64,000 bases of DNA, from contig NW_017803909.1 in NCBI RefSeq assembly GCF_001625305.1, forward strand, positions 6,914,459 through 6,978,458, given 5' to 3'. Positions within the stretch are counted from its first letter, which is position 1. Every line of letters begins with the position of its first letter. The translations under genes and the position numbers were made by a program. The stretch comes from Branchiostoma belcheri (Eukaryota > Chordata > Leptocardii > Amphioxiformes > Branchiostomatidae). This document shows, piece after piece, positions 56,558-64,000 of this stretch. The notes beneath the pieces are model-generated. The model worked only from the letters and a program-made list of their open reading frames with translations. It was not told the origin of the DNA and ran no database searches.

Positions 56558-57972
56558 GACGTGACTGTAAGCATTGTGTAAAAGCCATTTTATACATAAG
56601 AGACAGTGGTAAAGTCTTATCCGAGTGGCACAAGTGATCCCAGCATATCCTCGTGCTAGCGTCACTTGTCACACTTATATATACATGACCTGAGTGAACA
56701 CACTCAGATCAACATCGGATATGGAGTTACACAATGTACCGTTTGATGATAACAGCTGTCACAGTAACTAGAACAGAGATGTATAAAGTTATACCGCCAA
56801 AGGATAAGGCTACGAATTTGCTCAAGTTGTATGGACTAGTAGTTCTGAATGAATGTCTTTATTTTAGGTATTTTACCCATAGAAAACAACGGTAAAACAT
56901 AGAAACACAAACTATACATACAACATCTTATATACATTTTTAAAAAGAATTTCTGTACTGAAAATCTGACCTCAGAAGACATTGTATTATGCTGTTGTTG
57001 GTGTTATTTAGCCTATTCAATAAAGGAGTAGCATAATTTTCTGCGTCTGGCATCAAATGTGTCAGTTTTTTGGTGAATAAACATAGTTCTATCTTTATAC
57101 ATCTATTTCTCTTAGATAGCTAGCAATCAATTTCGGAATAGAATTCAGAGGAAAGACAATTTGCGTATGGCCATGGAGTCATTGTATGTCACCATCCTTA
57201 TGGTATAATTATATGTGACATTATCACGCTTATGGTCTTAGTTATCAAGGCTTGAGGATTACATACTTTCCAATTTGCTAAATCACCAATGGACAACCCG
57301 GCGTTCAAGGTTATCATTGTTCTAATACGTTATAATGAATATAACATCTCTGAGAGACAGATAATATTATGCCAAATTTCATAACTACTATAACTACATT
57401 ATTATTGGAGCTCGAGTAAAGACGAAGTGAATGACGTCATAAAAACTCACCTTTCGAAGATAATTGACAGAAATCCTTCTCCTTTGGCAGAAGTCCAGAT
57501 CTTTGTCATCAACGTCTTTAAGTGCTCGTGGACACGCCCAATAACGACTGCATATGCTTGCAATATCTTTCAGGACGAGTCCATTTCACAACTCCACGTA
57601 GGGGTGATCGCACTTGCTTATTATAATTAATTCGTCCCTTTATGGTAACAGTTAATAACACTCACAGCTTCCAATATTACATTCAAATATCACAGAATTA
57701 TTCCCTCATATACATTCCCTCATATACACTTCCAGCCTTCCAGCATTAGGCCACCCCTGCTGCTATAGTGGAACAACCCATGACGTAGTTAAACATCAGT
57801 AATTGGCGGATATAAGAGCCTGTGACTCCTGGGAGATCCAATGGATCAAGTTTATCAAATTAGACCATACCCATGGTGAATTAGAGGGGACCATATCAGC
57901 AAAAATAGCAAGCATTATCATAACATCCTTTCTGTAAACAGAACATATCAAGACGACAACGTCGATATATAC
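56558..57972. other. Intergenic DNA; no gene seen
   Basis: Near 56845-56900 there is a minus-strand AATAAAGAC stretch resembling the other retroelement tails. No exon recognised. Confidence 0.4.
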
Positions 57973-58139
57973 TAGCCTCTACCAGGCACCGTGGATCTCT
58001 GGAAAAATAGTAGAAATTGGCCGAAATAAAGGGATAGTATACCAGAGAAGATCCCGGGCCATAGAAGATCCAATTTGCGACCCACGGAGCCGCAATTTGT
58101 ACTATTTTTCCAGCGATCCGCGGTGCCTGGTAGAGGCTA
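57973..58139. mobile_element. Foldback MITE, family E copy 2
   Basis: TAGCCTCTACCAGGCACCG...CGGTGCCTGGTAGAGGCTA with a perfect 9-bp duplication GATATATAC (57964-57972, 58140-58148). Confidence 0.95.
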
Positions 58140-58526
58140 GATATATACTAGTATGGAGAAAAGCTATCTACTTCTTTTTGGGGACATCTAAACTACAGGT
58201 GAATCATCTGTATAAGCTCTACAGTCATTTAGAAAAGAAAAGAAATGTACAGTTCTTGAAACAGTATATGTGTTCGTTAAAATGATTGAAGACTTGGAGA
58301 CATTGTGATCTTGGCTGTCGTCCAACATGATGATATCACATTATACGTCTTTTTACCACTATTCATTCAGCCGTTCAAAGCTTTGTTCAGGCCCCGTAAA
58401 TTCTGTGTCCATATCGCCTATTTGCCTAATGACGTTATCGTCTCGCTTTTAATCTGGTTTACATGTTCCTCAGCGAGACATGTGTCAGTGCCAATAACGA
58501 CGTACAATGGACAACCGTTCACTTTT

Positions 58527-58668
58527 TACGAAGGACCACAACGACAGTGCGCTACACCTCTTCCACAGCCCGTCCACACCGGGGTGTATGGCAGGTATAG
58601 CCCCTGGCAGCGCTGTGTGGCAGGACTGTGGAAGAGGTGTAGCGCAGTGTCGTTACGGGCCTTCGTAA
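58527..58668. mobile_element. Foldback element
   Basis: TACGAAGGACCACAACGACA and TGTCGTTACGGGCCTTCGTA ends plus CTACACCTCTTCCACAG arms. The 141-codon open frame across it is a by-product. Confidence 0.8.
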
Positions 58669-58944
58669 CTTTTGATGGAGCCCAGTACCGGTACAGTAAC
58701 ATTCCGATAAAATCACTGATGACACACTGACTAGTTGACGATTGGTAGATCAAAATTAGGCATGCATCTTTTGCTTAAAATACCTCAAAATTTAAGCTTC
58801 CATTAGCGATAGATGACTAATGAACATGTTGACATCATAATATGCCAACTGCTTCCAATATTGAAATTTTTATATTCTCTTAATTTGAAAGCAGATACAT
58901 ATAGAAATCCACTTTTTATCTGAATGGAATGTAGAATGTAGAAT

Positions 58945-61792
58945 TTAGTTACTGTCTTCTAGGCCAATGTCTGGATCAGGATTACCAGCGCGCATGGTTG
59001 CGACGTATTTGGCAAAAACAGACATATCGAATGCACAGGTCTGCACCTCCGGACGATCAAACATGGCGGCTCGCCACGCAAGGAGTTCTGGGAACTCGAC
59101 TTCTTGCAACTTGACGTCATCATCAGTCAGGAGCAGGTCGATCAGTTCGAACCACGGCCAGATGCTGTAGTCAAGGATACCGGGCTGGTCACCACCGAAG
59201 AAAGACTTCCCGCTCTGTGTGGCCAGGTGCTTCTCCAAGAAGGACAATCCTTCCTTTAAGGCGTCGAAAACCTTCTGTCGTTCCTCTCCTTCCGACATGG
59301 AGACTTTCATAAGATTGGGCTGACACTGCGTTGATAGAATTAAAGAAAACAGTCATGAAGACCGAATGAACTTGTACATGTATGTTACATTCAAATAATA
59401 ACAGATATTCAGCATTCGATATTTGTTTTGGCTTGCAAACAAGAAAAACACAATCATAATATGTAAATGCCTCTATATTCACGCAATGACGTCTTTCACC
59501 CACCGACATGGCGGATGATAAATTACGTCATCATCACGTGACTGCAAATACTCTGTTCCCTATTACCGTATTGTACCAAATAGTATCTTTGACTCTGTAG
59601 AAGCAATCAGCCTTCTGGCATGATTTTGCAAATAAAGACTATGATATGGTGCAGAGGCACATGGGAATCGAAGAACATAGCTCTCACATGATGACATTGC
59701 ACAAATTTGTAAGCAACCAACATGGCGGATGATAAATTACGTCATCGTCACGTGACTACAAATACCCTAGTTCTGTACCCATTCGAGCATCGTACTGACC
59801 TTGGCGTCCCAGACGGCCTGCAGCATCCCGATCCGCGCCTTCTCCAGAGGTTCCTCCGGTAGCAGCTTCCTGCCCGGGAAGACCCGGTCCAGGTACTCGT
59901 TACACACCAGGGACTCGTACACGACTTTGCCGTCATGCTGCAGGGTGGGCACCTTGGCCAGGGGGTTGATGCTGAAGAACCACTCGGGCTTTTTGTACAA
60001 GCAGACGTTGACGGTCTCGTAACTATAATGTTTATTGGTAATTGATAAGTATATAGCGTATTGCAGATTACTAAACTATCAATTAAGTATCCCATATACT
60101 GTCCTACATCTACCTCATCCTTCATCAGGTCCGAATGACCAGTCACTCAGGCCACATGTCACATAAATTATACAAATGAGGAAAGCTATAATAGTTAATG
60201 AGACCATGGATGGAGGAGCTATAGTTCTCTGTCATTTTGTACCTGTCGGCCACGGTAATTTTGGATGACATATTACTTAGTTACACAGAAACACTTAGGG
60301 ATGTAGAAAGATGGATAACCCACTGACAAACAGACTTACTCAATCCCTTTGGCAGCTAAAACCAGTCTGGTCCGGTGGGCGTACGGACAGAACCGGCTAC
60401 TGATGAGGCGGAGCACACCCGGAGCCGGGGGGTCAGGGGCAGTGGAACCTGTGTATGAAGTTACAAAATATGTTCAGGAGAACTTGCACTTCTTGTTCCG
60501 CCGCTCAGAACCTTTCAGCGTGCCACTAGGTTCTCTTCCAGTTCTCATCAATACACCGTTAACATACCTGTCTCCAAGTCATTTTACAACAACAGCTTCT
60601 TTCCCCGGACTGCAAAATTATGGAACTCTCTTCCAAACAGTTGCTTTCCGTCCGACTACAATCCTTCAAAACACAGGTCCACCGCCATCTCCTGACATAA
60701 CTACAATATACTCACTTTAGTACCTCTAGCTCTATGCCTAGAAGTGGCCAAAAATAATTGGCCTTGCATTGAGCGACACCGTTAAAAAAAATCTACCTGG
60801 ATCCAGTGTAGCTGACCAAAAACCTGATCTTCCATAGCCTCCTGTGCAGGCCTCCGGGCGGGTGGGAGTTTTGATATTGCGCTTCTCTGGGCGGCTAGTT
60901 GTAGGATGGCCAGCAAAAGAACGCGTTAAAATTCTGCAAAACGCATGAGTATCAAAACTCCCACCCGCCCGGAGGCCTGCACACGAGGCTAATCTTCCAC
61001 AGGAAGAAAGGGGAGATGCTAGGTACATCACATCAGGTACAGTACGCGTATCATGTTCGAAAATTATTTGTTTGCCTTTTGCACATAAACCTCAAATAGA
61101 ACAAAATGATATGTTCTTTATGAACTGTGAAACTAAAGAACCTTTCATACATAATTAAAAAGGTTCTATCTAAACGTATTTGTCTAAGATCTATCCTGTA
61201 TTCGTAGCCTGAAGCTTTGGGGGAAATTAGGTCATTGGTGCACGTGGTTTAGGTACCAAAGGTCTTTTTTCATGAACAAGTTGACCAAGGTCTGTGAGGG
61301 ACAACATTTCAAATTTGACGAATGGATAATTATACAATACTCCGTTCAGACAGAAGCGTTCCGACAATGCATTCAATTTCAAGCTGCAATGAAAATATCG
61401 GTTCCGGTGGTCTCAATGTGTAACCGTCCAACAAATTTCAAAACAACGTTAACTGTTCCTGAACACTAGTCTATACCATGCTTCGGGAGACGGTTGGAAA
61501 GAGTAGAAATCGGTCAAATAGAGTTGGTCTGCTGGAGAGAACATTTTGCCGCTCCCGGTCGGCAAAATGTTCTCTATAGCAGTCCAACTCCCTCGGCATG
61601 TTATCTCTCTATTTGACCGATTTCTACTCTTTCCAGCCGACTCCCGATGCCTGGTAGAGCTACCTGAACACGCCCCTCCTCCCTTGTTCTTGTACGCAAC
61701 ATTGTAGTATTCACAGTACAAAAACCCCTGCTCTTCTTCTCCCCTAAAGAAAATACTTCTCTACCTGTCTTGAAGGCTTTCTTAGGAAGCAT
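58945..61792 (-). CDS. GSTO1: Glutathione S-transferase omega, 246 aa
   Basis: Four exons on minus: 61792-61765, 60448-60340, 60022-59800, 59325-58945 (741 nt), GT-AG and in frame. The N-terminal thioredoxin-like domain has [17 protein letters not shown], with Cys30 at the place of the omega-class catalytic cysteine (CPF/CPY) rather than the Tyr or Ser of other GSTs. [28 protein letters not shown] supplies the cis-proline and the glutathione-binding ES pair. The C-terminal helical domain has [19 protein letters not shown], typical of GSTO. Omega GSTs are cytosolic thioltransferases and dehydroascorbate and methylarsonate reductases. Length is near GSTO1 (241 aa), with the usual short proline-containing N-terminal extension ([14 protein letters not shown]). 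The first exon codes only nine residues plus one base. Its assignment rests on matching phase and a good donor. Confidence 0.93.
59506..59552. repeat. 47-bp direct repeat, left copy, with CRE-like and CACGTG motifs
   Basis: It contains TTACGTCATC then TCACGTGA (59534-59541). It is duplicated 214 bp away at 59720-59766 with about three mismatches. It lies in GSTO intron 3. Confidence 0.9.
59720..59766. repeat. 47-bp direct repeat, right copy, with GTCACGTGAC
   Basis: TTACGTCATC then the 10-bp palindrome GTCACGTGAC (59747-59756), identical to the CLEAR/TFEB E-box. It ends 33 bp from GSTO exon 3. Confidence 0.9.
60835..60991. mobile_element. Foldback element with TAGCC ends
   Basis: TAGCCTCCTGTGCAGGCCTC...GAGGCCTGCACACGAGGCTA with GCGGGTGGGAGTTTTGAT arms. 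ATCTTCCA occurs directly outside both ends. It lies in GSTO intron 1. Confidence 0.85.
61468..61662. mobile_element. Foldback MITE, family E copy 3
   Basis: TAGTCTATACCATGCTTCGG...GCCTGGTAGAGCTA with GGAAAGAGTAGAAATCGGTC arms. Perfect 9-bp duplication CCTGAACAC (61459-61467, 61663-61671). It lies in GSTO intron 1, about 100 bp from exon 1. Confidence 0.95.
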
Positions 61793-63004
61793 GGTGCAAA
61801 CAGATGCTGATCCCGGGCGTTTTGTCAGCAGGGTGAGTGATCGTAAAGTGGTCAGTCGACTTGTTACAAAGACCATACGAGTGATGTTTGCCATGCGGGG
61901 TTATATAATAGATTAACCATCGCCATAAAGAGATACAATAGGTAACCAAACCATTGCGGGCCACAGTTTGTTTAGGGCGAGTGAGTGCAGTACGCAATTA
62001 TCAGAGATTATGTAAATATTGCCCAATGAATGTAGTGGAAAATGAAACACATTTTGTTAGCTAGTGTCCTCAAGATGAAAAAGACAAACAAATTATTTCA
62101 GACAGTTACAACACTTTCTCCATCCTTTCGTCATTTAGAAGATCACCAACAGACTACGTTTCTACGATCACAAAACCCACTAATTATTCAGAATGTGGGA
62201 CTATTCATTATCCACTGCCTTCAAAGAAAAAGTCGAACCCCCATAATAGATAGCGTAGTAGTAGAAGTAGAAGTTTTTCCAGACAGTTGTTGCCTGTCTT
62301 CTATTACTGTATGGCAATGAGTAGCTATATAGTATACTTGATTGTAAAAGCAATTAGCCTTCGGGCATGATTTTGCAAATAAAGTTTCATTAAAACATGC
62401 TTTTGGCAAAACATCAGGGACATACATAGATTTTAATATGAAGTTAATTCTTTCCTCAGCGCAAAACCCCGACAGCGTTCTGTCTAGGCAGTCCGGCTGC
62501 TAATGCTGAGTGAGAGCTGACATAGAAAAATAAAATATCCAAGTTGGTAATCATACTACAAAGTTAGTACCTATAAAGTTAGTCCGACTGTGTTACTTCG
62601 TATTAAACTGTATGTGGTTATAATCTGTGAATCTTGATATCACATTTGACACTATTGCACTATGTAGAGGTGGCTTCTCGCACGTCTCTACGTATAAGCG
62701 ACATCAAGCGGAAGCCAATGGCATGACAGCCCTGCTCCGGTTTCTATTAAAAATGCACGTCTGAACGCTTCGGGCAAGATCTCACGTAACGCATCTTTAT
62801 GGGCGAAGTTGTTTAAATGAGGAATCATGTATATCAAAGAACTAATAGCGCTCAAAAGAAAGAGCTATATTAGCCATTGATATAGCTTGCAATTCTTTTA
62901 GCAAATTAAAGTGACTGCATTTGTACCGTACTTTTTGCTAACCTGTAAGACATCTCTAAGAAGAGTCAAGTGTTTGTTGAATCAATATCAAGACGAAGAA
63001 AAAA
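61793..63004. other. GSTO upstream region; no other gene seen
   Basis: The GSTO promoter should lie just above 61792, but no TATA box or strong motif was identified. A retroelement-like tail with GGCATGATTTTGCAAATAAAG at 62363-62383 also occurs at 59617-59637. Confidence 0.45.
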
Positions 63005-63237
63005 AAACCTTCACATATCGTCTGCTCTGTTTATTCTTACTCAAATACATTCATATACATGTATATGTTCAGACAGGAGTCTAAATCCCTCCTGCTATGA
63101 CTGAATTGCAACATGATGTACCCCAACACTAGTTACCATGGTGAGAGACGCCTGGCTCAGGTCATTGACCTTTTTGGTTTGGAGAAGAAGAGGAGGAAAC
63201 AGAGCAAAAACAATGTTTTCGTCGGTAAACATAATGA
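63005..63237 (+). mobile_element. Interspersed repeat family J, copy 5 (carries IR1 motif)
   Basis: Consensus as at 27090-27312, with AGGTCATTGACCT at 63159-63171. Confidence 0.8.
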
Positions 63238-63805
63238 CAATGGCAAGGTCAGCCTCAATACAACGCCCTGGTCAGATTTCGGGGCGAAAGGAACTAGATG
63301 AATCATTGATTCGTCTGTATTCAACTGACGTCTCTCTGTACGTGTTACGTGATGCCAGACTGCCTTGTACTCACCGCTAACTTTGTTCCACAAATTAAAG
63401 TAATGACTGCCTCTGATCAAGATAAAACTGGCGGGTTTAGCAGCACGCCTCCCCGAGGCTTTACACCCGACTCGTTCTAAATCACCCACTGCCGGCTTCT
63501 AAATTAAAACTCCCTACAAACGTCGACACGAGGCCAATAACGTGAGAAGAGAGATGAGGCCCTCAGGTATTACGTGCAGCGTTAGTTGACGGGCTTTGTA
63601 GACGATGATAAGCCCAGGGAGTCTCTGCGTAATTACGCTGACGTAAACAGGACGTGACGATAGAAGGTTTTTCTTCCTGTACTCACCGTAACTCACGTCA
63701 TATCTAGACCATCAAGCGAGCTTTCTTTGAACATTTTCAGTACCCCCAGGCAATATTTGCTGTAGAAAAAATAGATAGGTAATATTTGCAAAGCAAATGC
63801 ATAAT

Positions 63806-63903
63806 GTTTACCTTCGCATATGCTCTGTTAATTCTTACTCAAACACATTCATATATATGGTAACAGGAGTCTAAATCCCTCCTGCTATAAAATTGCAACA
63901 TGC
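63806..63903 (+). mobile_element. Interspersed repeat family J, copy 6 (truncated)
   Basis: Only the first half, from TTTACCTTCGCATATG to CTATAAAATTGCAAC. The receptor motif is missing. Confidence 0.75.
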
Positions 63904-63974
63904 ATCCCTTCCATGGGCGTAAAAATTAAAATCCCAATCTTGTTTGTCGGAAGTATCTGACCGTATCCGAAAAA

Positions 63975-64000
63975 AAAGTACTCTTCAGCAGACCAACTCC
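63975..64000. mobile_element. Family E element cut by the window edge
   Basis: GCAGACCAACTCC at the window end matches the middle of family E copies (compare 61583 and 50116). The rest lies outside. Confidence 0.4.

Noticed and set aside
56339-56665. 108-codon open frame on minus rich in [10 protein letters not shown]
   Set aside because: Translation of the minisatellite units. The periodic peptide reflects DNA repeats.
58305-58730. 141-codon open frame on plus
   Set aside because: Most of it is a foldback element, so one half is the complement of the other.

Overview
The window is animal nuclear DNA: genes with many short exons, GT-AG introns, many non-autonomous transposons, tRNA-derived SINEs and microsatellites. 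The gene content (KCTD7-like, DHRS1, two y+LAT/LAT amino-acid transporters, TPPP, omega-class GST) and the dense foldback elements fit an invertebrate deuterostome. A lancelet (Branchiostoma) is my best inference, not something the sequence proves. A 20-N assembly gap lies at 36831-36850.

Six protein genes could be assembled exon by exon with consistent reading frame and GT-AG junctions. (1) A KCTD7/14-like BTB protein on the minus strand (2315-3651). (2) DHRS1, a short-chain dehydrogenase on the plus strand (3823-9311). Genes 1 and 2 are head to head, with 171 bp between their start codons. (3) An SLC7A6/7-like transporter on plus (12207-22705). (4) A paralogous SLC7A6/7-like transporter on minus (26888-41307). 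Genes 3 and 4 are tail to tail and have nearly identical exon sizes and phases, so they look like an inverted duplication. (5) TPPP/p25-alpha on minus (45193-49451). (6) Glutathione S-transferase omega on minus (58945-61792). No operon-like linkage is expected. The plausible co-regulation is the KCTD/DHRS1 bidirectional promoter.

The rest is introns and intergenic DNA packed with mobile elements, and several families can be defined from internal evidence. There are Harbinger-type MITEs with GGCCACA ends and TTA/TAA target duplications. There is a large group of foldback elements with TAGCC.. or TACTCTCC.. ends and 9-bp target duplications (Mutator-like), including a perfect 92-bp palindrome nested inside another element. 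Foldback minisatellites have CAGGGGTGCC ends and 5-bp duplications. An interspersed repeat carries a perfect IR1 nuclear-receptor motif. At least three tRNA-derived SINE families are present.

The most striking non-coding find is four dispersed hammerhead-ribozyme-like motifs. They have different but internally complementary stems, and most sit in inverted (foldback) units. This pattern is expected of Penelope-like retroelement remnants.
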